Assembly (NCBI RefSeq): GCF_014651815.1
Contig: NZ_BMXP01000009.1
Coordinates: 1-64,000 of the forward strand
Origin: Alteromonas halophila
Lineage (GTDB): Bacteria > Pseudomonadota > Gammaproteobacteria > Enterobacterales > Alteromonadaceae
DNA: 64,000 nt
Reading direction: 5' to 3'
Position 1 is the stretch's first letter; each line of letters begins with the position of its first letter. Below are positions 16,375 through 25,458 of this stretch, piece by piece. Made by a program: the position numbers and the translations under genes. Under the pieces are notes generated by a model. It was not told where the DNA came from and did not search any database. It saw only the letters and a program-made list of their open reading frames with translations.

Positions 16375-17535
16375 ATGTCGGCATTTCGATTTACCACGGT
16401 TCCTGGTGTTATCTGTGAACCAGACTGTGTCAGCCAGCTTGGCCGCGAACTCACTGCCCGTCATATTTCACGCCCGTTGCTGGTTACCGATAACGGTATT
16501 GTTGCGGCAGGGTTACTGGAGCCGGTAGTAATTCGCCTTGAACAGACCCACGCAGTGGGCGTGTATGACGGCGTTATCGCTGACCCGCCTGAATCGATTG
16601 TAGAGGCAGCCGTGGCGGCCGCTACCGCGCACCAGGCCGATGCGGTAATAGGTCTGGGGGGCGGCAGCTCGCTGGATACCGCCAAACTGATTGCCCGTCT
16701 GGCGTGTGTGCAGAGGCAGGAAGACGTACAGACTCTGCCAGAGTTATATGGCGTCGATCAGGTACGTGGCACCCGCTTACCGCTTATTCTTATCCCTACC
16801 ACCGCGGGAACCGGCTCAGAAGCTACCCCCGTGGCGGTCGTAACCACAGGTGAGACCACCAAAGCCGGCGTAGTTTCGTCGCTGTTACTGCCAGATCTGG
16901 CGCTGCTTGATGCCAGCCTGACCACCGGCCTGCCAAAACCTGTCACGGCCGCTACCGGCATTGATGCCATGGTGCACGCGATTGAAGCCACTACCAGTAA
17001 ACTAAAACGGAATCCCTATTCGGCGATGCTCGCAGATCAGGCGCTCACTCTGCTGTCGGCCAATATCCGCCGGGCCTGCGAGGAACCAGATGATGTCATG
17101 GTTCGCCACAATATGCTGCTGGGGGCGTTTCTTGCCGGTCAGGCCTTTGCCAATGCACCGGTCGCCGGCGTACACGCGCTGGCCTATCCACTGGGAGGCC
17201 ACTTTCATATTCCCCATGGACTGAGTAATGCACTGGTACTGCCTCATGTGCTCCGCCATAACGCCGGCGCAGCAGAACGCGATTACCAGGCTATCGCCCA
17301 ACGAATTTGCCCGGCTCTGCTGGCCCAGCATAACGGTGCTGAAGCAATGGCCCGTTATTTTTATGCGCTTTCCGGTCAGCTTGGTCTGCCACAAACACTT
17401 AGCGAGTGCGGCATATCAGAGGCGGATATACCCATGCTGGCCCGCGACGCCATGCTGCAAACCCGTTTACTGGTCAATAACCCCTGCACTATCGAGGAGG
17501 ACGATGCCAGGGCTATTTATCGCTGTGCGTTATAA
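16375..17535 (+). CDS. Iron-containing alcohol dehydrogenase
   Basis: The 386-residue protein is a group III (Fe-dependent) alcohol dehydrogenase. The NAD-binding motif is 'VIGLGGGSSLDTAKLIA' (about residues 89-105), with 'PTTAGTGSEATPVAV' next. The iron ligands lie in 'AATGIDAMVHAIEATTS' and 'GVHALAYPLGGHFHIPHGLSNA'. The start is ATG 16375 with GGAGAG five bases before it; the frame extends to 16351 without a better signal. It probably oxidises or reduces a short alcohol/aldehyde or a hydroxyacid. The substrate is not predictable. It stands ahead of the ene-reductase gene on the same strand, with a 118-base gap. Confidence 0.9.
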   Translation: MSAFRFTTVPGVICEPDCVSQLGRELTARHISRPLLVTDNGIVAAGLLEPVVIRLEQTHAVGVYDGVIADPPESIVEAAVAAATAHQADAVIGLGGGSSLDTAKLIARLACVQRQEDVQTLPELYGVDQVRGTRLPLILIPTTAGTGSEATPVAVVTTGETTKAGVVSSLLLPDLALLDASLTTGLPKPVTAATGIDAMVHAIEATTSKLKRNPYSAMLADQALTLLSANIRRACEEPDDVMVRHNMLLGAFLAGQAFANAPVAGVHALAYPLGGHFHIPHGLSNALVLPHVLRHNAGAAERDYQAIAQRICPALLAQHNGAEAMARYFYALSGQLGLPQTLSECGISEADIPMLARDAMLQTRLLVNNPCTIEEDDARAIYRCAL

Positions 17536-17653
17536 CTATAGCCAATTGCTATAACTCAGTTAATTTGGTGATGAGTCAGTGACTTGAAGAGAACCGTCTG
17601 CAGCCAAATAGTGTATTGACGATAAATTACCAAAAAGCGCAGAGGAGTAATGC

Positions 17654-18775
17654 ATGGCAGACTCGCCGTTATTTGAATCCCAGCAATGGGCAGGATTCAC
17701 ACTAAAAAACCGCATGGTGCTGGCGCCACTTACCAGGGGCCGCGCAGGCAGCGAACGCATCCCGAATAAAATTATGGGTGATTATTACACGCAGCGTGCC
17801 GGCGCAGGTTTACTGATTTCCGAAGCCACGTCCATTTCAGAAGAAGCCAATGGCTGGGTCGATTCTGCCGGTATCTATAACCAGCAAATGGTTGATGGCT
17901 GGCGGTCAGTGACAACGCGGGTTCATGATGCCGGGGGACGCATCGTTCTGCAGCTCTGGCATACCGGGCGCGCTTCGCACAGCGATTTTCATGATGGTAA
18001 GCCACCCTTTTCTGCCTCCGCAGTGAAATTACAGGGCGATCAGATCCATACTCCAAATGGCAAGAAGGACTATGAAGTTCCACGCGCTATGGAGCAGGAC
18101 GACATTGCGCGTACTGTCGAGGATTACCGTAAAGCGGCACAAAATGCTAAAGACGCCGGATTTGACGGCGTTGAGGTGCACGCTGCCAATGGTTACCTGA
18201 TAAACCAGTTTCTGGACAGCCGCAGCAACCAGCGTGATGACGAGTATGGTGGCAGTATAGAAAACCGCTACCGTTTCTTAGGTGAGGTCATGGACGCTGT
18301 CCTGTCGGTATGGCCCGCCGCGCAGGTCGGGGTGCGACTATCTCCTAACGGCGTATTCAATGACATGGGCGCCGATGATTACCGGGAAACCTTTACCTAT
18401 GTGGCGCAGCAACTGAACGCGCTTGAGCTTGGTTACCTGCATGTGATGGACGGGCTAGGTTTTGGCTTCCATGAACGCGGCGATCCTATGACACTGGCTG
18501 AATTCCGTGCATTATTTGACGGCATGATCATTGGCAACTGCGGTTACGACAAAGCCAGCGCTGAGCAGCGTATTGCCGACGGTGATGGCGATATGATTGC
18601 CTTTGGCCGCCCCTTTATTACCAATCCCGATTTGCCTGAGCGCTACCGGCACGATTACCCGCTGAACGACTTTGACGATCCTTCACAGTGGTATGGCGGC
18701 GGCGCTGAGGGCTACAGCGATTACGAATCCTATAAAGAGGCTTCAGGAAAAGCGTCGCTGGAATCGATGAGCTAG
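17654..18775 (+). CDS. Old Yellow Enzyme-family ene-reductase (NemA-like)
   Basis: The 373-residue FMN flavoprotein is a TIM barrel. Family landmarks are 'LKNRMVLAPLTRGRA' at the N-terminus, 'QLWHTGRASH' (FMN/substrate region), 'GFDGVEVHAANGYLINQFLD', 'EYGGSIENRYRF' and 'IAFGRPFITNPDL' near the C-terminus. It reduces activated C=C bonds or nitro/nitrate-ester groups with NAD(P)H, as NemA and XenA do. The ribosome site AGAGGAG lies well placed before ATG 17654. It is probably a detoxification or redox-stress enzyme. No regulator gene is adjacent. Confidence 0.92.
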   Translation: MADSPLFESQQWAGFTLKNRMVLAPLTRGRAGSERIPNKIMGDYYTQRAGAGLLISEATSISEEANGWVDSAGIYNQQMVDGWRSVTTRVHDAGGRIVLQLWHTGRASHSDFHDGKPPFSASAVKLQGDQIHTPNGKKDYEVPRAMEQDDIARTVEDYRKAAQNAKDAGFDGVEVHAANGYLINQFLDSRSNQRDDEYGGSIENRYRFLGEVMDAVLSVWPAAQVGVRLSPNGVFNDMGADDYRETFTYVAQQLNALELGYLHVMDGLGFGFHERGDPMTLAEFRALFDGMIIGNCGYDKASAEQRIADGDGDMIAFGRPFITNPDLPERYRHDYPLNDFDDPSQWYGGGAEGYSDYESYKEASGKASLESMS

Positions 18776-18795
18776 CCAGGCGTCATGGAAAACGT

Positions 18796-18828
18796 CACTC
18801 AGAGAGGCTGCTACTGCCTTTCTGAGTG
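18796..18828. terminator. Hairpin between convergent ene-reductase and SRPBCC genes
   Basis: CACTCAGAGAGGC (18796-18808) pairs at 12 of 13 positions with GCCTTTCTGAGTG (18816-18828) across a seven-base loop. It overlaps the last codons of the minus-strand gene and lies between converging genes. There is no clear T-tract. Confidence 0.45.
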
Positions 18829-19281
18829 GCTTGCATTGTCATGAAATGCGTCGCTTAGCGGCAGCGTCGCCAGTTGTTCCAGGCATGACATCCAGCCATT
18901 TTGATGCTGGTCCCTTTCTTCTTCGTTCATAAAGCCGGTTTGCGTCAGCGTTACTGTGGTCGTATCGGCGTCCTCGGCTTCAAAACGGATCTCCACCGCG
19001 GTCATGATCGACTCTTCTTCGTTATCTTCCCAGGCCCAGGAAAACGCCAGATGCTCATTCGGCACAATATGGGTGTACTGGCCGGTCAGTGAGTATTGCT
19101 GTCCCGACGGCTCCTGTAAGACAATACGATAGCGTCCGCCTTCTTCAAAGTCTGACATGACCTGTGCCACCATAGCCTCGCCAGGTGCAAACCACTCCAT
19201 CAGCATACCAGGTTTGTGAAACGCCTCATAAATAGGCGTGAGCGGGGCGTGAAATGTTACATTTAGCGTAAAATGATACAT
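18811..19281 (-). CDS. SRPBCC-domain protein (AHSA1/CalC type)
   Basis: The 156-residue protein fits the START/Bet v1-like AHSA1 family. Its N-terminus 'FHAPLTPIYEAFHKPGMLMEWF' matches the family's first strand and helix. 'GGRYRIVLQEPSGQQYSLTGQYTHIVPNEHLAFSW' forms the central sheet, and 'TQTGFMNEEERDQHQNGWMSCLEQL' forms the long C-terminal helix. Such proteins bind hydrophobic ligands or act as stress-related helpers; the role here is not known. It is transcribed alone. Confidence 0.8.
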   Translation of the reverse strand: MYHFTLNVTFHAPLTPIYEAFHKPGMLMEWFAPGEAMVAQVMSDFEEGGRYRIVLQEPSGQQYSLTGQYTHIVPNEHLAFSWAWEDNEEESIMTAVEIRFEAEDADTTTVTLTQTGFMNEEERDQHQNGWMSCLEQLATLPLSDAFHDNASHSERQ

Positions 19282-19338
19282 GCCGATACCTCAGTAATAT
19301 GAACGCGATGCCATACTACAGGGTATCAGCCCGCGACG

Positions 19339-21117
19339 CTATTTATCCAGCAATGAGGCCATGGCTGGGCTGTCTGCATAATGCTGACGGCTGATTTCAC
19401 TGGCAATGCTATTGTAGAGCGCATCGATCTCGTCCGGCGATAAAAAGCCGTCACAGAATCCCGGCATGGCAGGCTCAATATAGTGCTTTGCCGCCAGCAT
19501 AAAGTGCGCAATCAGTTGTTTCACATCATCGGTGCCCATGGCGATGCGCATGGTAGTCAGTTCAATACCGGCTTTTTTCTGCTCAGCTTCGCTTAATTCC
19601 GAGTGTGACGTCAGGGCCGGACACAGCACAATCGTATTAGTCTGTCCGATGCTGACCTGGTGACTGAAAGCGGGTTCCAGCGCATCGAAGAAACGCGTGA
19701 ATACCTCGCGCTCCAGTCCCGCTGGCGCCATATCCACGGTAAACAACGCACACGGCCAGCCATGTTTATGTTGCTTCTCACACAAGCCGGCATTTTCGTG
19801 TTCCGCCAGCGCGTGACTGTTGACCCGGATCTTCGGATGCTTTTCCAGAAAACGCGTGAAGACCTGGGTATTTAGAACCTTATTCATCATGCGCAGCGGC
19901 AAGGTTTTCATGCCGTTGAGTACATCAAACGCTTTCTCCGAATCCAAAAATGCGCCTTTAATATAATAGACATCCCAGAACATGGTTTTCGACCAGTCAT
20001 AGCCATTCATGCAGGCGCCTTTTGGCTGGAACATGCGATATGCCTCGGCAATCACCACCCCGGCGGTCGTGGCACCACTGCCACAGATATCCTTGGTATA
20101 ACTGTGTACCACATAATCCGGCCGGCAGGCCTTGTCTGCATGGCGCAGCGGCTGGTGTAATACCGGCGTGGCCAGCGTAGAGTCCAGCATGACCAGTGAA
20201 CCTTGCTGATGGGCATATTGGCAGATACCAGGCACATCCAGTACATAGCCATGGGGGTTACAGGGCGACTCTACATAAACGTGTATGTTTGCGCCTGCTT
20301 CCAGTCGATCTCCGTGATCCTTGCGCGCCTGATCCATGCAGGCAATAAACTCATCTTCGGTATAGCCGTCGAACCACACGAGTTGAATATCCATGCGGTT
20401 CGCACGGGCGTAAAAATCATGCAGCAACTGATAAACGCCACCATAAACATTGCGCGATACCACCAGCACGTCGCCGTGCGACAGCACATTTGAGAGCATG
20501 CCATCGATCGCCGCCATCCCAGAGTTAAAATTCCAGGCCAGATAGTCTGCAGAATACGGCCCCGCTTCCATATCAACAATGGCATTCGCCAGTGAAATAT
20601 TGGTTGGATTTAACAAACGCGAATAGATTTGGTGCGTGAACTCTTTGCCCTGAAATGCATCATCCACCCACTCGGTGCAGGCATACACATACGTTGCCGT
20701 GCGCACAATCACCGGCGTAGCAGAAAACAGTGCCGTCACGTTATCAAACAGCGGATAGTGGCCCTGCGTCGCGCTACCACCGCCAAGGCTCTGATAGGTC
20801 GCCCGGAACGGGTTCTGCAGGGTGTCGAGAATTTTCGCAATCTGAAACGACAGGAATTTTTTCGCGTTGAAGTACGCCACCTTGTCTTCTTTACTTAGCG
20901 TTTTTAAGGTATTGCTGGTAACGTCCCACAGACGTGTCACGTCAGACTGGGCCTGATAAAGATGGCTGGCGGTGGCAGCCAGTGCCTGTCCGTACTCAGA
21001 GTCTGCGTTAATACCGAAATGTGAGAGCTGTTCGCCGACCAGCTCGTCAACAGACGACGCCTGCGTGGTATTACGGCGGGGCGAGAGTACTTTTGCGTGT
21101 TCGATGGGTGACTGCAT
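19339..21117 (-). CDS. Large PLP-dependent enzyme of the Cys/Met-metabolism fold
   Basis: The 592-residue protein carries the gamma-synthase/beta-lyase fold. The cofactor elements are 'YSRLLNPTN' (165-173), 'SGMAAI' (199-204), 'VSRNVYGG' (220-227), 'LDSTLATP' (311-318) and the Schiff-base Lys in 'HSYTKDICGSGATTAG' (K342). It has about 110 extra N-terminal residues and long insertions compared with the 390-residue family norm. It is therefore a distinct subgroup rather than MetB, MetC or MetZ. Sulfur amino-acid chemistry is likely but the reaction is unknown. ATG 21117 has AAGGA upstream. It is transcribed alone, divergent from the dehydrogenase gene. Confidence 0.82.
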   Translation of the reverse strand: MQSPIEHAKVLSPRRNTTQASSVDELVGEQLSHFGINADSEYGQALAATASHLYQAQSDVTRLWDVTSNTLKTLSKEDKVAYFNAKKFLSFQIAKILDTLQNPFRATYQSLGGGSATQGHYPLFDNVTALFSATPVIVRTATYVYACTEWVDDAFQGKEFTHQIYSRLLNPTNISLANAIVDMEAGPYSADYLAWNFNSGMAAIDGMLSNVLSHGDVLVVSRNVYGGVYQLLHDFYARANRMDIQLVWFDGYTEDEFIACMDQARKDHGDRLEAGANIHVYVESPCNPHGYVLDVPGICQYAHQQGSLVMLDSTLATPVLHQPLRHADKACRPDYVVHSYTKDICGSGATTAGVVIAEAYRMFQPKGACMNGYDWSKTMFWDVYYIKGAFLDSEKAFDVLNGMKTLPLRMMNKVLNTQVFTRFLEKHPKIRVNSHALAEHENAGLCEKQHKHGWPCALFTVDMAPAGLEREVFTRFFDALEPAFSHQVSIGQTNTIVLCPALTSHSELSEAEQKKAGIELTTMRIAMGTDDVKQLIAHFMLAAKHYIEPAMPGFCDGFLSPDEIDALYNSIASEISRQHYADSPAMASLLDK

Positions 21118-21238
21118 AAATTGACATCCTTTATTTTTTCACCCAAATGTAATTTCTTACTAACACTTTATAAACATTATGACCTGACATTCTCCAATGG
21201 CGCAGGAAAGAAATGTTTACTGTTAAAACGAGGTACCT

Positions 21239-22186
21239 ATGACCGAACCGTTACCGCTGACGATTCTAAGCCGTGATGCACAGCTGCTGCGCTCACTGCT
21301 GGAAGCCCGCCAATTGCCCGGGCTGCGTATAGACCAATGCGAAACGGCCCCCGCAGCAATCTCGTGTTCTGAGGTCCGTTTATTACTTGCCGACCCCAAT
21401 TTAGCCGCTCAGATTGTGCCTGATTGTCAGCACCTGCGCTGGTGTCAGTCCACCTGGGCGGGCAATACACCGCTGCTGTCGCTGAGCAAGCGTGACTACC
21501 AGCTTACCGGCGTCAAAGGGATTTTTGGTACGCAGATGCGCGAGTATGTGCTTGCTTACCTGTTGTATTTTTCACGTAACATTGCCACGTTTAACCGGCA
21601 GCAACGCGACACGCCGCCGCATTGGGAAGAAGCCCCCATCAGCCGGCTGGCCGGACAGACACTGGGGATCCTCGGCGCTGGCTCAATTGCCAGCGAGGTT
21701 GCACCTGCCGCGAGAGCACTGGGCATGAAGGTGATTGGCATGAGCCGAAGAGGTGGCGAGGCACACGCGTTTGATGCCATCTATACGCCTGATCAGCAGC
21801 ACCAATTTGCCGGTCAGTGTAATGCACTGCTTAATCTGCTGCCTGACACACCACAAACTGAGAACCTGATAGACAAAGCACTGCTGTCATCGCTGCCGGA
21901 TGGGGCCATCTTAATTAACGCCGGACGTGGTAGCGCGATTGTCGATGATGATCTGCTTGATGCTCTGAATAACGGTACGCTGCGCGCCGCCGTACTGGAT
22001 GTGTTCAGACAGGAGCCACTGCCCCCGACACATCCTTTCTGGCACCATGAGGCGATTTACATTACCTCACACACAGCAGCGATTTCACGGCCTGAAGACG
22101 TCATTGAGGTATTTGCGGCTAACGCGAAGCGCTTTATCAATGACGAGCCATTACACTACGTGTTTGATTTTGAGCGTGGCTACTGA
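21239..22186 (+). CDS. D-2-hydroxyacid dehydrogenase (GhrA-like)
   Basis: The 315-residue protein is a D-isomer-specific 2-hydroxyacid dehydrogenase. The NAD(P)-binding motif is 'LGILGAGSIASEVAPAARALG' (about residues 141-161), followed by 'MSRRG', whose basic residues suggest NADPH. Catalytic residues appear as Arg in 'INAGRGSAIVDDDLL', Glu in 'FRQEPLP' and His in 'ITSHTAA'. It probably reduces glyoxylate, hydroxypyruvate or a related keto-acid. It overlaps the 3' end of the GST gene by seven bases, tail to tail. Confidence 0.88.
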   Translation: MTEPLPLTILSRDAQLLRSLLEARQLPGLRIDQCETAPAAISCSEVRLLLADPNLAAQIVPDCQHLRWCQSTWAGNTPLLSLSKRDYQLTGVKGIFGTQMREYVLAYLLYFSRNIATFNRQQRDTPPHWEEAPISRLAGQTLGILGAGSIASEVAPAARALGMKVIGMSRRGGEAHAFDAIYTPDQQHQFAGQCNALLNLLPDTPQTENLIDKALLSSLPDGAILINAGRGSAIVDDDLLDALNNGTLRAAVLDVFRQEPLPPTHPFWHHEAIYITSHTAAISRPEDVIEVFAANAKRFINDEPLHYVFDFERGY

Positions 22187-22752
22187 CGCGGATCGGTAGC
22201 CGTGACCTCGATGCGATCAACATGCCGCTCGCGAAATGCCCGCAATTCAGGAAAATCGGCCAGGTCGTGCAACTGACGGAATTCGACCCAGTCGATAAGT
22301 GTATAGAGGCTAATTTCCGGGTATGCCCAGCCACCGAACCCACCCTGTTCAAGTTGTGCTTCCAGGGTTTGCAGTACCGCTTCAATGCGTTCTTTTTGTA
22401 GCCGGAAGTGCAACTTGTCCTGACTGGTATCAATATCAGAACGATTCAGCAGTAATAACTGCACAAACGAGTCATTAGCCGCATCAATGAGGGTAAGCTG
22501 ATTCTCCTGCTCCCAGTTCAGGTCGGTGTGGCCGAGTTTTTCGCCAAGGTACCGGTAAATGATCCGTGAATCGAAGAGCATTTGTCCGTCATCTTCCAGA
22601 CACGGCACCTTCATTGTTGGGTTGCGTGAGGCCAATAGCTTACGATCCTCACCGGCAAAGATCTGCAGATCAATAAATTCGTGCGAGGTATTAGCAAGAA
22701 TGATCCGGATGCGCCGGACGTAAGGTGATGTGGTTGAGCCATAGAGTTTCAT
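22180..22752 (-). CDS. Glutathione S-transferase family protein
   Basis: The 190-residue protein has a thioredoxin-like N-terminal domain (MKLYGSTTSPYVRRIRIIL, then 'PTMKVPCLEDDGQMLFDSRIIYRYL') with the glutathione-binding cis-Pro region. An all-helical GST C-terminal domain follows. Ser/Thr in 'GSTTSPYVRR' is the likely active-site region. The target compound is unknown. It is slightly shorter than most GSTs (about 200-220). Confidence 0.85.
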   Translation of the reverse strand: MKLYGSTTSPYVRRIRIILANTSHEFIDLQIFAGEDRKLLASRNPTMKVPCLEDDGQMLFDSRIIYRYLGEKLGHTDLNWEQENQLTLIDAANDSFVQLLLLNRSDIDTSQDKLHFRLQKERIEAVLQTLEAQLEQGGFGGWAYPEISLYTLIDWVEFRQLHDLADFPELRAFRERHVDRIEVTATDPRQ

Positions 22753-22805
22753 GCAAACCTTCCTGTTTGTATTTCTGCATACAGACCGTCAGTTTATACC
22801 CAAAA

Positions 22806-22932
22806 CTAGGGAAGATGCGAATAAGCCTATCATCACTTTTTGACTTAACCCGTTAGGCCTGCAAAAGACCGCCTTGACCAGGCACTTGGCTGTGAGCCTG
22901 AGCGGCGATAGACTTATTCGCACCTGCTCTAG
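22806..22932. repeat. MITE/ERIC-like palindromic intergenic repeat, most complete copy
   Basis: The element is bounded by imperfect inverted repeats of 26 bp. The left one (22806-22831) contains GATGCGAATAAGCCTATC. The right one (22907-22932) contains GATAGACTTATTCGCACC, its near-complement. About 75 bp lie between them, with a G/C-rich inner part that includes GCACTTGGCTGTGAGCCTGA. There is no coding content. Related but weaker copies are seen at 32144-32250 and 33514-33593, with end fragments at 23941 and 43998. Confidence 0.6.
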
Positions 22933-22999
22933 CAGAGTTTAAACCATTCTAAGGACGAAAAGAGAGAGAATTGACGCCGCCGCAAAGGCGGCGCAGGGA

Positions 23000-23344
23000 T
23001 CAGATGCTGAAGCTGGCGCCACAGCCACAGGTTGTTGATGCGTTGGGATTTTCAACCAGAAAGCGCGATCCTTCCAGGCCATCGACATAGTCGACGATGC
23101 CGCCAACCAGGTACTGCAAACTCATCGGGTCTACAACCAGTACCACGTCTTCTTTTTCAATGGTCATATCACCTTCATTCACTTTTTCGTCGAAGGTAAA
23201 GCCATACTGAAAGCCCGAGCACCCACCACCGGTGACATAGACACGTAATTTAAGGGCCGGGTTTTCCTCTTCGGTCACCAGCTCTTTGACTTTACGTGCC
23301 GCTGCATCAGAAAACTCAATCGGCAGCGCGGTCTCTACAGTCAT
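23000..23344 (-). CDS. erpA: Iron-sulfur cluster insertion protein ErpA
   Basis: The 114-residue A-type carrier has the three conserved cysteines in '[11 protein letters not shown]' and 'CGCGASFSI' at the C-terminus. The motif '[25 protein letters not shown]' is typical of ErpA/HesB. It delivers 4Fe-4S clusters to apo-proteins such as IspG/IspH. The start is ATG 23344 with GAGGTGAAT just upstream; the frame runs on to 23377 without support. It is transcribed alone. Confidence 0.95.
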   Translation of the reverse strand: MTVETALPIEFSDAAARKVKELVTEEENPALKLRVYVTGGGCSGFQYGFTFDEKVNEGDMTIEKEDVVLVVDPMSLQYLVGGIVDYVDGLEGSRFLVENPNASTTCGCGASFSI

Positions 23345-23588
23345 ATTCACCTCATTTATTACATTGCGCTCAGACACGGATTACCGGTGGATTATCTAAT
23401 ACCTGAGTGAACACATCAAGTATTTCCCGTGCCATACCCACCCTGTTCACATACAGAGCGTCATCGCCCCCCACGCACGACTTACCATTGGTTTATTACA
23501 GCAATATGACATTTTGTTGAAATATCACTGGACAAATAACCATCAAATGGCCTATTCTGAATACGCGGAAATAGATAAGGAGGCTTCT

Positions 23589-23720
23589 ATGTTTAAATCG
23601 CTTAAGAAATTTTTCAAACGTAAGCATCCGTACACCGTGGCTTTCTACATTGGCAGAAAGAACACGCAACGTATTTTCGATTGTAAGATTAAGAAGAAAT
23701 CTGAGTTACTGTCTAACTGA
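23589..23720 (+). CDS. Small basic protein of unknown function (43 aa)
   Basis: A 43-codon frame starts at ATG 23589, preceded by a near-perfect Shine-Dalgarno (AAGGAGG) at five bases. The product is strongly basic: 'MFKSLKKFFKRKHPYTVAFY' and a KKK-rich tail. It has an amphipathic N-terminal helix and no signal peptide. A longer frame starting at 23514 lacks a ribosome site. It stands alone between erpA and the porin gene. The excellent ribosome site argues for a real gene; a nucleic-acid or membrane-binding role would suit the charge but is a guess. I recognise no family. Confidence 0.55.
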   Translation: MFKSLKKFFKRKHPYTVAFYIGRKNTQRIFDCKIKKKSELLSN

Positions 23721-23940
23721 TTGTTAACGAGACTGGTAACGTCAAGCATGCAGACACCTGCAAAGTGGTGATACAGCGTCACGAGTAGCGCGCGTTCTTA
23801 GCAAGATCTCCGTTCTCTGATACGTTTATTCCATCGTCCTGACGTGAATCTGACAACGTCGCAAAGAGAGTAGTATTTCAATACATGTCTCTGGCTTTAA
23901 AATAATGCCAACGACTGCCATCAGAACCTATTCTGTCTTT

Positions 23941-23976
23941 AGGAAGATGCAAACAAGCCTGGCGCCGCTCAGGTAT
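23941..23976. repeat. Decayed end of the intergenic palindromic repeat
   Basis: AGGAAGATGCAAACAAGCCT followed by GGCGCCGCTCAGG resembles the outer end of the element at 22806-22932, read from its right end. No matching second end is visible. The rest of the 337-base gap 23721-24057 shows only the porin terminator. Confidence 0.35.
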
Positions 23977-24030
23977 AGTAACATCCTCCTCTACACTCGA
24001 TGTGTACGCAGATGCTAAATCAAAAAAAGT

Positions 24031-24059
24031 AAAAAGGTCCGCAGTTCGCGGGCCTTTTT
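24031..24059 (-). terminator. Rho-independent terminator of the porin gene
   Basis: AAAAAGGTCCGC pairs with GCGGGCCTTTTT around an AGTT loop, with one mismatch, giving a G/C-rich stem with A- and T-runs at the two sides. It overlaps the porin stop codon and works on the minus strand. Confidence 0.8.
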
Positions 24060-25242
24060 AAAAGCTTACATCCCATTGTATCCGATATCGCCATTCGTCG
24101 ACGTCCGTCAGTAACGCCTGTGACTGTTCAAAGTACGTAGCATCAACGGTTACCTTGTTTTTATGTCCCTGAATAAAATAGTTAGCGGCAACCGCATATT
24201 CTGTTTGCGTTTTGTCTGTAACAGATTCCGGCTCATAGCTGGCGTAGCGTCCGGCCAGCTCCAGATGCTTCGGCCAGGCATCAACAAGCTGGTGAAAGAA
24301 ATATCCCACCTGTACGTAGTAGCCCTTCAGATCTGTTTCAAGGTTATTATTACGGCGGTCTGTGATGGTTTTTTCGTGATACTCGGCCTGCGCACTGAGT
24401 CCGGCGTACTGAAATGCGCCATCAATATTAAACTGCGTTATTTCGAACTGGCCCGGCTGACCGGTATCAAAGCCAGTCAGGCTGCCACCGCCCGATGAGG
24501 AGAAGCGCGTATAACGACTGCGATTGGTGGCTGCTGCATAGGCAAAACTAAGCCTGGGCTGCGAACTGACCGACAGATCGCTGGCCACAAAGCCTACGCC
24601 GCCTCCCAGCGCGTTCCATTGTAACCGGCCAAAGTATAATGGCTGCGAATCATCATCCTGATTACTTCCCCGCCCGGTGCCTGTGCCAATACCGGCCCAG
24701 TAATTAAAATCCAGGGTTTCACCGGACTGAATATGTCCATAAACCGACACTGCCTGGTGGCGATCAATGGTGAAATGCCGATTTATGATTGAACGATCCA
24801 GCATCTGCTGGCCGCCACTACTTATACTGCGCTCCCGTGAGTATTCCAGCTTCCACTGTCCCAGCTTTACTTTCAGCGCGTCGTACTTTTCCATTCTGAA
24901 GCGGTAATCAAGCAGATAATTGTTTTTGAGATCATATTCCATGGAAAAGCGTAACCAGCGTTTGTACGCATGCCCTTTAATCTTTAAACGCGACCGATTG
25001 ACACCAAACTCCGTGCCTTGCTCCTGGGCGTAGTCATCCCGGATCAGTGGCTGAGTGTCATCCGGCGTAGCATAGCGAAACTGAAACCTGGCATGAACAT
25101 TAACCTTATAACGCTGATCCTCTGTTTGAAAAGTAATGCCTGGCTTGTCGTAGGAGGCTGTAACAGGCATGGCGTTCGCACTGCTTAACATTGCACCAGG
25201 CAAAGTAAAAAAGAGAGAGAGGGCACAACTGGCATTACGCAT
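24058..25242 (-). CDS. Phosphate-selective-type outer-membrane porin (OprO/OprP-like)
   Basis: The 394-residue protein has a signal peptide cleaved near 'SSANAMPVTA'. It is beta-rich with alternating aromatic strands, and it ends in the outer-membrane signal 'WRYRIQWDVSF'. The early 'FQFRYATPDD ... FGVNRSRLKIKGHAYKRWLRFSMEYDL' and 'KLGQWKLEYSRERSISSGGQQMLDRS' match OprP/OprO-type porins. It likely forms a 16-strand trimeric channel for anions or polyphosphate; phosphate selectivity is not proven by sequence. It is transcribed alone with its own terminator. Confidence 0.82.
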   Translation of the reverse strand: MRNASCALSLFFTLPGAMLSSANAMPVTASYDKPGITFQTEDQRYKVNVHARFQFRYATPDDTQPLIRDDYAQEQGTEFGVNRSRLKIKGHAYKRWLRFSMEYDLKNNYLLDYRFRMEKYDALKVKLGQWKLEYSRERSISSGGQQMLDRSIINRHFTIDRHQAVSVYGHIQSGETLDFNYWAGIGTGTGRGSNQDDDSQPLYFGRLQWNALGGGVGFVASDLSVSSQPRLSFAYAAATNRSRYTRFSSSGGGSLTGFDTGQPGQFEITQFNIDGAFQYAGLSAQAEYHEKTITDRRNNNLETDLKGYYVQVGYFFHQLVDAWPKHLELAGRYASYEPESVTDKTQTEYAVAANYFIQGHKNKVTVDATYFEQSQALLTDVDEWRYRIQWDVSF

Positions 25243-25458
25243 GAGACTGGATCCGGTTACTCGTTAGATGACGGCCGGTTCAGTCTATTGATGGCAAACA
25301 CGTAGTCAATAAGACTGTCACAAAAATGACATAAAAACGACACAAAAGTGAAATATTACATTATTCCACTACTGTTCATTTATAAAAAACGACGTTATAT
25401 ATAACTGCTGATAATAGCTTTGGTTTATCTCTTACTTCACTGCTGGTATCTTCAGGTA

